Shown one piece after another: positions 33,842 through 47,108 of a DNA stretch of 64,000 nt (within the stretch, counting starts at the first letter, position 1; the number at the start of each line of letters is the position of its first letter). The notes below the pieces were generated by a model. That model had not been told where the DNA came from. It was given only the letters and a program-made list of their open reading frames with translations, and searched no databases. Made by a program: the position numbers and the translations under genes. This stretch comes from Scilla litardierei (Eukaryota; Streptophyta; Magnoliopsida; Asparagales; Asparagaceae), in the NCBI GenBank assembly GCA_030789695.1, contig CM061141.1, positions 166,725,079 to 166,789,078 on the forward strand, in the 5' to 3' direction.

Positions 33842-36800
33842 TGTAACGGTCACGTTTCGACCGTACGTATTTTAGCGCGTAGCCATGTTTCGTGTGCGTA
33901 TTGTGTATTTGATTTTTATTACTATTTTTCGTAGTTCAGACGCGCGACCGGACCCCGTTTTCACGATTCTCTCGGAAGCGCGTTCGCCTCGGTATTTTCT
34001 TTGCAATTTTTGGATGTCATGGGGGTGAAGTTGCTAAATCGGGCTATTATATATATTATTTTTCTTAATCACTTTTTATTTAAACCTAAACTCTATTTTA
34101 ATAATAAAATAAAGAAAGGTTGAATTCCAGTACGTAGCTAACTCTTTAACAAAACCCTTAATAACCTTAATCTAATAATTGTCATGTTGTAAGCTAATGG
34201 AATAAAAATCTGTTAAAAAATGGGAATCAAATCTTTTAGATCCAACTGTTATAATCAAGCCTAACCGATCCTAGGCTTCCAGGTTCCCCTTTATCCCACA
34301 AAATTCTTAACTAACTCCACGTCATCCACTCACTCTCCCACGTATAAACCTCTCCCTAACCCTACTCTACATAAGCCTAGGAGACAGCCTCTGCCATTAA
34401 AAAAACAATAGAAAAATCACAAAGCTCATACTGCCATTCACGTGATTTCTTTTGAAACCCACCCAAAGAAACCCAGTTCTTCTTCCTCGCGAGGACGCCA
34501 TCCTCCCTCTGTCGACACAACGCCAACCCGGTTGAACTACCCAGCACCGCCGCCCAGTTCACCCCTCCAGGCGTCGCTTCCAACTGCCCTCTCAGTCGCG
34601 TGTAACCCAGTTCTCACGCCCAACCTTCATCCATCCGACCACCCTCCTCGCAGAACCCATCGGTGCCCACTTTCGAAATATTCCGACAACCAAAGTCTAC
34701 CGCACACCCCTCACCCTCGCAGCGGCCATCTCCTCCCCCGGTCGACCTGTCCGCCAGTCCCGTCGCCTCAGCAGCGCCGTCGAGCCACCCTTGCCCAGCT
34801 GCTGCCCCTCACGGCATCTACATCACCGCTTATCTCCGATCACCGATGCAAGCCCCTCCATTCCGCCACCTCATGCCGCTCGGACCGCCACTAGCCACGC
34901 TGCCGTCCGCCACCTCCTCTGCAGATAAGAGAGGACAACGTAAACAAGTGAGTTAAATTTCCATGTAGTCGATAAGAACGATAGTGCTTATTAGTTACAG
35001 TTGGCATAACTGTAGGTTAAGTGACGTGAGCATGGTGATTATCACATGCATGTTATTTAATTCACATACTATGTTCATATACTGTCCTCCTTCATGTAAG
35101 ACTTATAACCATCCAACTTGCAAGCTACTTTATTTATAAATGTATTAGTTTGCATGTGATAACAGCTAGAAATATTCTATAATCTTAGTTGCTAAAAATG
35201 TTGTAGGGTATTTATATAATGTCAGAACGTTAATGTTAATGATTTATAAATCTGTTTAAGTCAGTGTTATTAAATGAGATGTGAGTGAATAAATCAGTAA
35301 GTTAATTTGATAATACCAATTAGCTTAGTTGTTAGCTCCTATATGAGCAGAACTTATCTATAGGATCGATATCTTAAAAAGAATTATATTCAGTAAGCTC
35401 TATATGTTTTGAACCCTAGTAATTTTATGGACATTAGCAGCTCTGGTTGTAAATTAAATCGGTAGGGTTTAATAATGAATGTTATGGTATGAACACCCCT
35501 AGGGTAGATAACCTAATAAGATTGAATTACTAGGCAATGTAAGAATTGTTTATTATATCCTATTTCGGTCGAAAACAAACCTAATTCGGACACGTGTTAA
35601 TCAAACAGAGAACCGGCCTTTCCGCTCCATTCGTGATACCGGAATCCAACCCCTGATGTCGCTACCCGACGTCAGAGTAGCTCTCGCGTCGTGTTGAGGT
35701 AAGATCTGCCCCTTAGGAATCACCACTTGCCTGTTAATCAACTAAATTGGTAATTTCTGATGGTTGTGATTCACTAATCAAGATTAATAAATTGGAACTG
35801 TAGGCTGGACTGCGATCTGAACACATAGGTAGTTTGGACTCTGGTTGATCGTGACTTCAGCTTGGTTGTTCAGGCAAGTGATACTTGCCAGTAAATGTTT
35901 AAGGCCATGTTTTTTAGGCCAATTTGTGTGTTAGCGTAAAAGAGACTAGGCAGTGAAATGATAGCTGCCTAGACGACCCCTTTTGATCTAGTTTGACAAC
36001 GAAACTAGATCCGACACCACTTCTAATCTAGCTTGACAACGAAGCTAGATTCGACACTTTTACTTGCTTCCATTCATGCTGCCATGTCGTGTTTAATTTC
36101 AATTAACAGTACGTAATTTAACTGCTCATTGCCATGTCATTGCATGCATTCAATGTTTCATCGCGATTGCGTAGCACACGCTACACTTATTGTAATAATT
36201 GAGGCTAGGCACCTGCTTTGCGGGCACAACCCTATGCCAAAAACACTTCCTGGACTCGTGATCCAGAAGCGAGCTCACGTACTTGGGAAACCAAGGCTCG
36301 ACACTGGGGAGGGGTAGGGTTAAGCTATCACGCAGCGTAGAAGGATGCCTGATCCGCTCCTTCAGCTGTAAGGAGTAAACCCTGTGCACATCGTGAAATG
36401 ATAATGTTCGAGAAATGATAATGTTCGTGATTCGTGAAAACAGTGTTTTCGTAGCTTCTGCTACGACGTGCATGCATGTCATCATATAATCTTAAATTGT
36501 TGCATTCTTTAAATGTCATGTCTTTTCATTATATTTAGAACTGCTAGTCACTTTATTTTATTTGTATACTTGCACAAAAGTCCTCCGCTTTCTTTGGGAG
36601 ACTTTTGCTGACATGTGCCCTTTTCTCTTTGGGTGTCACATGTCAGGTTTTGAGCCTGACTTAGTTATAGAGAACGACAGGTTGCTGACGTTCAGTTCGA
36701 GGATTCCAGTCCTACCTTTAGTCTCAGCCGGTGACTCTCCTTACTTTTGTTTCAGCCATGTTTTAGGCCTATTGTTCAGACTTTTACTTTTGTGACTTTC

Positions 36801-37012
36801 TGTGATATTGGAATAATTTGCTGGATGTTATGTTGGTGGATGTTTACTTTTATATCTGCTTTATTATTGTTGTTGTTGTTTCATCGCAATGCAAAGGACC
36901 TGCTATCATTTGAAATTTTTACAGACGCTTATCAGACTGCAGCTTCACAGCTCCACGTCTGAGCGGACCTCCTCACGTCTCGCCTTCCATATTAGGGAAG
37001 CGGGGCGTGACA
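33842..37012 (+). repeat. right LTR of the LARD-like element
   Basis: Same length as the left LTR. The differences seen are near 24311/33847, 24660/34196, 25085/34621, 25499/35035 and 27422/36958. Confidence 0.93.
34343..34348 (+). promoter_or_regulatory. LTR TATA box, right copy
   Basis: TATAAA matching the box at 24807-24812. In this copy it could drive transcription out into the flanking DNA. Confidence 0.5.
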
Positions 37013-37017
37013 GGCCC

Positions 37018-38164
37018 AAGAATTCAAGGAGGAAACTACTTTCTCTTGAACCAAGTTACTGTTATGCTACCATCCATCCATCTCTTCATCGCTTCTGCTA
37101 CAACCTGAGCATTTTAACAAACATGTACTGCACAATTACAATAACAATCAAACTTGTGACATAAATTTAAGCAATAAATAACAATGGAATCATATGATCT
37201 TAACTATGCAATAACATCAGTTACAGTTCCCCATTTCCCTCTTCCAGCCCCTCCCTATAAAATCTTCTTCATACACCACAACCTGAACTTAGAGAGGCTA
37301 AGTTTAGTTTAACTGGTAACATCAATGTAGAGAACCAAAACTGATCAGCATCACAAACCTGAGATTCTATTTGTGTCTCATGAAAGAATCAGAAGCTCCT
37401 ATTTTTGTGATGACATTCCAACAAATTCCAGAATACAACATTCCAGATGATAAAAAAGGAACCTCTTAGAAATATGCATCAAACTGAAAATAAGCTTAAA
37501 AATTGTGGTCCGTAGGCTTTGTGATGCATCAAACTGAAAACTGCATCAAACTGAAATATACATTCCAGATGAAAAAATGATGAAACCTGAAAGAGGAAAG
37601 CTAAAAAATTGGACATTCAGGAATGAGAAATATGCATCAAACTGGAATTTGGACATTCATGTAATGAGAAATATGTTGGACATCAAGCTGAAGATAAGCT
37701 AAAAACATGAAAGGTGAAAGCTGGAAAATATGTTGGACCTTGTATTTTCTCATTTTTTTCTCTCTAATCAATGGATGACCAAGTGTATACCCTTTTGAAT
37801 GTTGCCAACATGTAAGCATATTGACTGTGGTGTTATTTTGATCATTCAATGCCATAACAAATTAACAACAAAGGGAAATAAAGCATATAGCTTCCCTGAC
37901 AATGTTAACAAACAGGGCTTGATCTGACATACCATCCAACATATCCCTGATTGCTTTCAAGTTATAATGCACTACATGTTGATTCATACTGTATTGTTTG
38001 ATTGGTAGCAACAAATGAACATGCATCAACCTAATATGTTTACATTTAAATTTTGCAATTTTATTGGATATGCGAACGCTGTGATACTGTATATATGTTT
38101 AATTCCAATATGTATGTGAATAAGATATACAACTTCATCCAAATGGTGGTCAATATTTACTTAC
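37018..38164. other. non-coding DNA after the LTR element
   Basis: Continuation of the 19481-24300 region. AT-rich, with a GATGCATCAAACTGAAAA phrase repeated several times between 37475 and 37640. No coding region supported. Confidence 0.5.
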
Positions 38165-38222
38165 TGTGTCGATATGATGCCCGATATTTGCTGCTAACAT
38201 GAGATCCCATTGCTGCCATAAG
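38165..38222 (-). pseudogene. possible 58-bp exon fragment, unidentified
   Basis: On the minus strand the acceptor ATATCAG is followed by one phase base, LWQQWDLMLAANIGHHIDT, and then the donor GTAAGT. Both splice sites match plant consensus and the frame is open across. It is short and the family was not recognised. Confidence 0.25.
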
Positions 38223-38622
38223 CTGATATTAGAAATTGATTAATGAAACTCTTGCCATGTATAAATTCAATTCACTCACTCATATGTTGTTGAAAACTAA
38301 CTGAATTTAGCACCTAAACTGGACTCCTATTTTTCACAGGATTAAGCCAAAACTTTTTGAAAAATATTTTGTTAAATTTTCAGATATCTCCAGTTACTAT
38401 TCTATCTTCTTGACATACATCTAAATGAAATATGTTATAGATACCTTTAAATATATTTCTGAATGTTTATTTTGTACTTGTTTCTATTAGTTACAGACTG
38501 CAGAGCTCATATGTCATTACTTTATATAGTAAGAAACTGCATTCATGATTCATCTATTCGTTTTCCATCTTGTAATGGTCTTGTCTAAATAGAAAACTGT
38601 AACCATCTTGAATATCAATTAT

Positions 38623-41600
38623 TAGTTAAATGCTTCTCTTAAGTCAATATGGATGCATAAGCTTATATCAGGGACAATACTTTTCTCATTCTTATTCAGT
38701 TCTGCCAATAGATAACCCATGTCACAAAATAGAATCAAAAACTTACATGAAGTTCAGAGAAATAATACCTTGGATTGAGAGTCGGTGTGTTGTTGGCTGA
38801 CAATCATGAAGTGCTGAAGGTCCCAGAGTCCATGGAGTAGGCTGTGGATAAAAAGACCTGATCCAGCCATAAAAGAAGCAGATATTATCAAAAAGAAGTA
38901 CCCACAATGGAAAAGAGTAAAAATAAAATCATCACTCTAAAGAAACTTATCACGCAAACAGTGGTAATATTGTTCTTTGAGACATTTCATCAAACGCATG
39001 ACAAATGCTTGCAAGTACAAAAAGTTAACCCATGTCACCAAATAGAATCAAATAAAGTGGAGAGAAAGAATACCTTGGATTGAGAGTCGATGGTTTCTTG
39101 GATGACAATCATGCATAATCCAAGTACTGCAATTACCATTGCTCAAGTTCCGTATCCATCAATCTCCCAAAGCTACAACATTCAACATAAAGGCAATTTT
39201 CATTCAAAGAAAGAAAAACCACCTAGATGGCCTAACCAACATATTAAGATCAAGATTCTGAGCTTGGTGAAGAACCACCTATTATTTCCAGTCTTGAACA
39301 TATACTCTAACCACTGCTTGGCATCCTTGCAGGCGGCCACCTTCTTGTCCTTTTCTCTGCAGCGTGTCCTTGCTGGTGATGCTGCTCTGGTCGGGAAACG
39401 GGGTGTAAGAAGAAGAGAAGCTTGCATGAGGAGAAAGATGAAGAGGATCAGCCCAAAACCTATGCATATTTCCTTTTCCCAGAAGGAAGACTCAAGCCAA
39501 ATACTTTCTCTTGCATTGTGCTTCTTTGAGAGGACAAAGAGTGATACTCCATCATTAAGCAAATTTTCTGTAAAATAAATCATGTGGTGGAAGCCCATTA
39601 GGAGAATACATAAACAACCCCAAAGAAAGAAAATGACCGAAAAACATGGGTGTCATGCATATAAATGAACAATGATGATGTTGTAATAAAAAGTGAATCA
39701 AAGCAATGAGTTTATACCTGATGCTGACATTAAGTATAAGCTCCGCCCATCCCAGATCAGGTTTAAACACATGCCATATCTGGGGTATTCTCTACACTTC
39801 ATTAAGAAACATGATGCTGACATTAAATAGTTAGCTGAACGGAAAATTCAAAGAATCCCAGCACTAAGTTTAAAGTATCAACATCAATTCAAAGAAAGAA
39901 ATTGTCAAACGCCTATAGGGTGACACACAAAAATTAAAAAGATGACATAAAAGAATTGTTGATGTTGTCAAACACCTTGAATACGTATTTTAAAATCTGA
40001 TCAGAGCTGAACCTTGAATACGTAGTGTCAAGAATTTGCTGGCAGCTGATGAACGAATTTACAACATCAGCGAGAGAACATGAATGCAGGCTGCAATATA
40101 AAATGCATCCCGAATCGAAACTTGAAAACACGAACCTTCAGACAGATCATTTGCAAAATCTTTGATGCCCGATATTTGAACCAGTTATATAGACCATTTG
40201 CAACCCAAATCATCAGATCAGAGATCTACAAAAACAAAAATGATGGCTTTTTAATTATGAGCATTTGGAACTCTGATGGATGGGCAGAGCTCTACAAAAA
40301 CCCATGCTGTAACAAAAAAAGTGAGCTTATACCTGATGCTGGATGATGAGCCATGGCTATGCGAGATAGGGCACTGGCCAGCAGCACAGCTAGCAGCAGA
40401 CTACATAACCACAAACATGAAAATTTCAATAGCCTTCCATCAGATATGTAAGAACACAGTAGCCTCACACAATAAATATACAAATTACCTCGAAAATATT
40501 TGGTAGTGTTGATATTCACATTACACATTCAGCATTGTAGCAGGAATCGATTTAATGGGGTGTCTGTAACACAATTTGGTTTGTTTGTATTGAAACTTTG
40601 ATTGCCTGCATTGTAGCAGACATCAAACATCATCACCCTTGTGTGCAAAAATTAAAAAAAAACAAAGCAGATTAGAGAAAAAAGAAATCACCCATGGGGC
40701 AATGAAAGAGAGATGCTTTTTTCATTTGAGCACCAACACAATTTTTGCAAAAATTTTCCAATTTGAAGAACAGTTATGTAACCCGTGCCAATTTGATTAT
40801 CTAAACGATGATTAAGTACATAACCCGTGTCAGCGACATTAGCTCAATGGCTCCTACACCAACCAAACAACGACAAAACATGCCAAGAAAACAAAAGGGA
40901 TAAAAACACAATGCCCTCCTCTGCAAATTGTGATTGGTGACCTTACTTCTTGACTCATGGAATTGCATTGCATGAATGCATTAAATAGAGGATGACCGAT
41001 GAAAAAAATTCTTGGGTGCAAAAATATATTGCTAAAAAAAGATCTAACACATCATCTAAAAGCAACTACTATGAAAATATTGTGCCAATGGATCAATTGG
41101 GAATGACAATGCCTGAAAAGACGGTCTTTCTCAATCAATGTTGATTCCTCTCCACCTTCCATAGTAGCACACAGCATCATGGATGCACTTTACCAGCCAT
41201 ACAAGCTCGACTGTTGATCCAATTTGAAATAGCTCAAATACATTTATAGTATACTAAATTACTCTTCGGTCATAGAGATTTGATTTCAGTTTGTTAGCAG
41301 TCATTTAGCGAATTAAGTAGACAGTAGATAATTTTTTAGACAGTAGAATATCAAACCTGAGGCCGTTTGGTCCTTCCAGGCTTTTGAATGAAGAAGATTT
41401 GAGATAGAGGAACCTATGAATTGAAACTAAAGCTTAGAAGATTTGCTAATTTGGCATGGACATCACAGAAATTTTCCAGAACTATCACCAAATGGGATCA
41501 AGTTAAACAAATGGGATTTTCAAATTCAAATTTTCCCTGCCAAATTGTATTCCTCTCCCATGCCAAATTGTGTTCCTCTCCCATTCCAGTTGTTCTGGAA

Positions 41601-44502
41601 AATTTGGCTTGGAAATCACAGAAATTTCGATTTGCTGACAAAAACCCATCTAAATCCTTTCAACTTTCATATAAATTTTATAAAAACCAAACTCGCCTAA
41701 TTTGAGATGGCAGAATGAAAATTGTCCGCGAAATGAAATTTTTGTTTACTACTGTCCATTTGTTTACTATATAATTAGCAAATCAAAATTTTCTGTGAAT
41801 TGGATTTACTAATGTCCATTTGTTTACTAAATTTGGATTTACTAATTTTCTGTGAATTTGGATTTACTAATGTCCATTTGTTTACAAAAATTTGCTAACA
41901 GGAATTTTTGTTTACTATATAATTAACAAATTTTCTGTGACAAAAACAAATGAAATTATATAAATGGACATTAGTAAGCAGAAATTAGTAATTTGGATTT
42001 CCTTCCTACTGTATAGGAACACAATTTGGCATGGACATTAGTAAACAAAAATTAGTAAATAAATGAAATTATATAACAACATGGACATTAGTAAACAAAA
42101 ATCATTTGGCATGGGAGAGGAACACAATTATTCAGTTTCTCCCTGCCAATGTTGATTAAAATTTTTCCAGAAACAGAAATTGAGATTAAAATTTATTGTG
42201 TCCTATTCACAAATTTGCGGTGTCTCATCCATAAAAATGCAATCATAAATCTTGATTTAAAACCACACAATGGATTTTTTGCAAGATGTTTAGTGTACCA
42301 AGAATTCTGTAATACATCCAGAAATTTACTATTCTTAAGGCTTAAGTTATGCATATTTTGCAAATTTTCTGTACATTTAATCTTTTTTCTTTTTAATATT
42401 GAAATCTAAAAGCAATTCTAACACATTGTCCTATCAATTTCAACATAAGCTCATCTCCAATGTTTCAGAATTTTAGCCCAACCAAAAGCAACAACATTCA
42501 AAGAATGTAGAGACATAGTTGATCATAGAAAAGCCTTACTTTAAATTTTTTAAATAAAACAAATAGAATTTGAAGTTGTGGAAAATACCATCTCTATATC
42601 ATTCCTCTACACATCTCGGAAATGATTTTTGCATATCATCTCCCGTCTACCCTTCGATCCATTTATTTCTCTCCTGAAATAAAATTTTCAAGCAAAAAAA
42701 GAAACTGATGAAAAAATTAGATTTTTCCTTATATACAATCTCCTACCAGTTTTAAAATCAAAAGAAAGATCACACGTTTATGTCCGAACAACTGGCATCA
42801 TTGTTACTGCCTAGGATAAATGCTTACTATTTCAGATAGTTGTGGTTTTTTTTTCTTTTTTCCATTTTATTGCATCCTAAAAATAGGTTTCACCTAAAAC
42901 CAAAATAAATGTAGATCATACAAAAGCCATCACTTAAAATTTTTTGAATAAAACATACATGATTTGAAGTTTTAGAAAATACAATCTCTATGAGTTTTAT
43001 CAGTGAGCTACCTGCTTCCACCCATGCCAGTAATCATATAAAACACATTAATCATTCCTCTTGCACATATCAGAAATGATTTTTTGAAGGTTCCCTTTTT
43101 ACTCTATGGTCCATTCATTTTTCACCTGAAATAAATTTTAAAGCGAAAAAAAGAAGAAATTGATGAAAAATATTACATTTTTCCTTATCACAATCTCCTG
43201 TAAGTTAAAAACCAGAAAATTACCCGTTTTAAATCAGAAGAAAGATCACGTATTTATGCCCGAACTACTGGAATCATTGTTAAAGCCTAGGATCAATCCA
43301 GAATACTTGGGAAAGTTGTGATTTTTCTTTCAATTTGCCTTTTGATTGCTTCCTACAATATACCCTGCAAACCAAAAAAATCAATTAATATTCTTCATTT
43401 GAAAATAATAAAAAATTCTGCAATTTTTTGAGCAAACGCTCCATCTCCTCACGCTCGAGCCTGGTGGCGATCGGCATCACATCCTCCACCTTCTTCTTGA
43501 ACATATCATACAAACCATTCTTCATTGAAAAAAAATGAAAAAAATCTGCAAATGAGCATCTCCAATTACCAAAATCTGCAAATGATTAACAAAAATGATT
43601 AACAATGTGCATATAATAAATATGCAAGATAGGCAAAACGTATTATTGTTGAGATTCCTGTATTATTGTTCAGATTCCCATCTCCAAAATGAGCAGACTT
43701 TATGCAACTTTTTCAAAGATTGATAAATTGTTCACCACCGATCAAAAAACATACAAATCAATAGTTCAAATATCAATTTTATGGTCTAGTATTCACATAT
43801 CAAAATTATCCAAAACCCTAATTTCACCAAAAAAAAGGAATCGTGGGGAATTGAGGTTTCTGCGAGAAGGCAAAAAGAGAGTACCTGTGAAACCATAGGG
43901 TCGGGCAAACTGAGAGGGGCTAGCGAGGGTTCTTTGAGAGAGAGGGGGGGTCGCGAGCTAGGGCACGATGAGAAGGCGAGTACCTCCATTGAATTTCTCG
44001 AGCTCGACATCGAGCAGCGGCAAGAACTCCTCCTCCTCATTCGTAATTGCATCTCATCGAGTCCTCGATGATCAGCCCTCATACGCAACCTCATACGCAG
44101 CCCTAAAATTTCAAACCTCATCGAGGGTTTTTTATCGATGATCAGCCAGGTTAGCGGGGGGTTTTTGGGAGGCAGCGGGGGTTTTTTGGGTGCAGCGAGG
44201 GTTTTTATGAGGCAGCGGGAGTTTTTTGGGGGCTGAATTGTGCCCCCCCAAAATTAATCCCTTCCCAAATTTAATTCCCCCCAATATTTTGTTTCAAACT
44301 TAAAATTTCCCCCCAAAATTTGTCCTAGTCATCATCAACTTACATCCCTTTATCCAATTTCTCTTATCCAATTTCTCATATCTTATCCAATTTCTCTTAT
44401 CTTATCCAATTTTCTCTTAACAACATCCCTCATATATACCCAATTTCTCATCTCTTATCAAAAACTCTTATCCAAAAACCCATGATAACATCCCTGTTTT
44501 AT
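38623..44502 (-). repeat. right arm of the 5.9-kb inverted duplication
   Basis: Reverse complement of 11853-17774 with about one difference per 100-300 bp (for example the pairs 15896/40502, 16672/39731, 14777/41625). On the inner side the homology ends at TAGTTAAATGC. On the outer side it runs to CCCTGTTTTAT and then TA repeats. It is presumably the 5' part of the longer minus-strand element. Confidence 0.88.
43385..43525 (-). CDS. small ORF, right-arm copy of 12871-13011
   Basis: 46 codons on the minus strand; the coding part appears unchanged from the left-arm copy (MFKKKVEDVMPIATRLER core). The one visible change between copies lies outside the helical part. See the left copy for interpretation. 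Confidence 0.3.
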   Translation of the reverse strand: MKNGLYDMFKKKVEDVMPIATRLEREEMERLLKKLQNFLLFSNEEY

Positions 44503-44510
44503 AATATAGA

Positions 44511-44513
44511 TAT

Positions 44514-44572
<59 letters not shown>
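44511..44572. repeat. (TA)n microsatellite
   Basis: Pure TA tract between the 5' end of one minus-strand element and the CTAG of the next. Confidence 0.95.
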
Positions 44573-44573
<1 letters not shown>

Positions 44574-45006
44574 TAGAAATTGCCCGTGCACTTGGTGCAC
44601 GGAGCAAAAATAACCACCAACGAACATGGCCGCAATGCACGCGCGGAACCGGGAAGGAGCGAAAAGCGTGTGTGTGCATGTCGGCAACGTCGGATGGTAA
44701 AAGAGGAGCGAATGCACGGACCCTCAAAAACCAACCCACACACAGTAAGGATGCGGGACCTACATGAGTGTTTCGATTAGTGCAAAAACGGGTGAAAATG
44801 AGAATATTGGGTTTAAGTGTGTGTAGTGTCTTGGGGTTTTTTGGTTTTTTTGCTTGGGGGTGTGATTTTGGGTGTTTGGTTTTTGGTGTGTTTTTGGGGG
44901 TTGGGTGCAGTTTTGTGTTTTGGGTTTAAGAAGGGTGTCCTATGTGGCGATGTGACATTGCCACATGGGACAAAGATTCAAAAACATCCCTCATTTGTAA
45001 TATAGA
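44573..45006 (-). mobile_element. complete small non-autonomous Helitron, 434 bp
   Basis: Minus strand: preceded by A, starts TCTATATTACAAATGAGGG at 45006, and ends with the perfect 8-bp hairpin CCGTGCAC-CAA-GTGCACGG (44584-44602), GCAATTT, CTAG at 44573, followed by T. Both ends and the A/T target fit a Helitron exactly. The body is C/A-rich on the minus strand and non-coding. It is a sister of the element at 10786-11084. Confidence 0.85.
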
Positions 45007-45171
45007 TGTTATGGGCTCCGTAGCCACCATCCTTCCAACAAATCTTTAATTATTACATTGTTTATCAAATATTATTTTTATAGGCATACATGTCTATATG
45101 TATGATACTATTTTGTCAACTTAAATAAATAGTTTATATTTTATATATATATCATATTTTGAATATATATA
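45007..45171. other. AT-rich spacer
   Basis: 165 bp without recognisable features between two minus-strand Helitrons. Confidence 0.6.
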
Positions 45172-46342
45172 CTAGTCATAACCCGTGCCCGTGGGCACGG
45201 TTCATTTAAGATTTCCCCCGCGAAATCTTTTTTACCCGAACAATTATTTCCACATCCAAAATTTAACAGATCAATAAATTAGCGTAAAAATATTTAACAG
45301 CAAGGCACCTTCGGCGCGGAACAACAAATTCGGCATCGAACAACAAATTTGATGCACGGCGCGAAATAACAAATTAGAATAAAATATTTAGCGGGGGCGC
45401 CTTCGGCGCGGAACCACAAACCTCAGGGTATTTTAAGGCGCCCGGGCGCCTTCGGCGTGGACGCAGAACCACAAACCTCAGGGTATTTTTACGCTAATTT
45501 GTTGTTCCGCTAAATTGTTTTACGCTAAATTTTTTATTTTGTTTAATTGAATGGATCATGCTTCTCCACAATCTTTCCCAATACACTTTTAATTTCAAAT
45601 TTTAGGTTTTCAATGCATTTTTCCCCCAAATTTAATCTCCACAATCATTTTCAAGACACTTCTAATTTCAAAGTTTAGGTTCCCAATGCACTTCCCCCCA
45701 AATTTAATCTCAACAATCTTTCCCAAGCCACTTCTAAGTTCAAAATTTTGGTTTCCAAGTCACTTTTTCCACCAAAATTTATTTTTTCCCACTAAAATTT
45801 TCACAAAATCCAATCTCAATCATCGATTTACCAAGATCAAATCTCAACCACTCTTTATCTTGTCCTCAGGCACGATTCATTTAAAATCTTTGTTTCCCAA
45901 ATATTATGTCCCCCTCCAAAATTTTGGGACATATAATATTCCACTTCACAATTTAAAAGAACAAAAATTTAGCGCGGGCGCCTTCGATGCGACGCCTTAA
46001 TCTTTTGTGATTGATTTTCATAATGCATACATTACCTAGATTAGCATAGCAATTGAGTTGAAAAAAATTTAATTTGACGGAACACATAGAGAAGGTTAAT
46101 GCATGCATGGAAGATATGAGCTGTCAAAAATAAGTAATCACTCTCGGTTCACAAAGCAATTGTTTTCAAAGTTTCAAAATTTTGCATTTCCTCAAATGTT
46201 TTTTCAAACCAAAGTTTAAGTTCAAACCAAAACTCATCTCAACCTTTAATTCCCTAAGATAAAATCTCAGCCACTCTTTAAGCCACTCTTTATCTTGTCC
46301 TAGTCAGCCCTAGAATTCAAAAATAGAGCGGTTGTTCGATAC
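45172..46342 (-). mobile_element. minus-strand Helitron with damaged 5' end
   Basis: The 3' end is the hairpin GTGCCCACGGGCAC (45185-45198), GGGTTATGA and CTAG at 45172. The subterminal GCGCCGAAGGCGC palindromes (45300-45480) and the repeated ACCTAAACTTTGAAATT units (45550-45770) match the plus-strand element at 9977-10775. On the 5' side GAATTCTAGGGCTGACTAGG is kept, but the TCTATTATACATTTGACA start is replaced by about 20 other bases. Confidence 0.7.
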
Positions 46343-46987
46343 TCGTACCCCAAGGGCACTGGTCATTTAAAATATTCTCTTCCTCAAATTCCTAGACCCC
46401 CTAATTTTAAACGAACATCAACTATTAAAGCACATCAACTATTAAAGCACGATAATTATTAGGTCCCCCTTAAAAATCTTAGTCCCACTAATATTTACTT
46501 CCAGCAAGATAATTTTGTTTCCCCAAACATTTAAAAAGTTCCGTCACAAAATTTTGTTCTGCCAATATTTAGTTCCCCCAAAAGTTTAAACAAATTCAAT
46601 TCCTCTTCCCCTCCCCTCGTTATTTAAACAAATTTTTAGGCATGAGGAAAAGAATGATGAGTGTATGTTCATGCTCGCTTATGGTCTGGTATAATAATGG
46701 AGCTTATGTGTTCTGTAAGACTTTGTTAACATGTGGACTTGTCTGCATGAATCTAAAGAAATCTACTTGAAGTAGAATTTTGGGGTTTCACTGTTTCTTT
46801 CTTCCTGTCATTAAGGTCATTTACTTATTAGATTTTGCTGCAAGAATATATCACCTTTCAGATTAATAATTCCGAAATTAGAGACTGACACAATATTCAC
46901 AATCGAAAAAGGCAAAGTGCTCATGGTAGCCATTTCTAAAGCCACCAACATCATTGTAACTGCTAATTTGTGTGTGCGTCTGTCTGT

Positions 46988-47108
46988 GGGAACACACATA
47001 CGTGCTACACACACTACTGTTGATGCAAATATATATGTTCACACAAACATACAAACACACGTACACACGCACACACGCGCACGCGCGCAGAGAAAGAGAG
47101 AGAGAAAA
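46988..47108. repeat. CA/CG/GA mixed microsatellite
   Basis: ACACACATACG-type repeats followed by CGCGCACGCGCG and then a GAGA tract. The open frames across it are artefacts. Confidence 0.85.

Larger units (their letters stand above)
24306..37012 (+). mobile_element. very young non-autonomous LTR retrotransposon (LARD-like)
   Basis: Two 3171-bp LTRs (24306-27476 and 33842-37012) begin TGTAA and end GGGGCGTGACA. The target duplication GGCCC is present at 24301-24305 and 37013-37017. I see only about five differences between the LTRs (about 0.16%), which points to a very recent insertion. The polypurine-type AAGGTGGG just before the right LTR sets the plus orientation. The interior has no gag, protease, integrase or reverse transcriptase; after removing a nested solo LTR it is about 3.2 kb and non-coding. 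Long LTRs with a non-coding core fit a LARD, moved by proteins of another element. The LTR style (TGTAACG...GCGTGACA) suggests a Ty3/gypsy relative; this is inference. Confidence 0.92.
17775..44510 (-). mobile_element. candidate giant Helitron, split by a 12.7-kb LTR element
   Basis: On the minus strand the proposed 5' end is TCTATATTATAAAACAGGG at 44510 (preceded by A). The proposed 3' end is GTGCCCGCGGGCAC (17787-17800), AGGTTATA, CTAG at 17775 (followed by T). Without the LTR element it would span about 14 kb. Exon-like pieces in it (20006-20276, 21658-21768, 22257-22366, 38165-38222) all lie on the minus strand, the sense direction of the element, as is usual for Helitron cargo. Against it: this 3' terminus type is usually paired here with a TCTATTATACATTTGACA start, so the two ends may belong to different elements. 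No Rep/helicase is present. Confidence 0.4.

Noticed and set aside
38623..38700. Helitron 3' end (CTAA) at the inner edge of the right arm
   Set aside because: CTAA followed by T is present, but no GC hairpin lies in the 30 bases before it.
11860..44496. A single hAT transposon, since both outer ends read CAGGGATG as in Ac/Ds
   Set aside because: No 8-bp direct target duplication: TAATAAAA on the left versus TTTTATAA on the right, and the inverted match continues past the CAGGG. A Helitron-type 5' end fits better.
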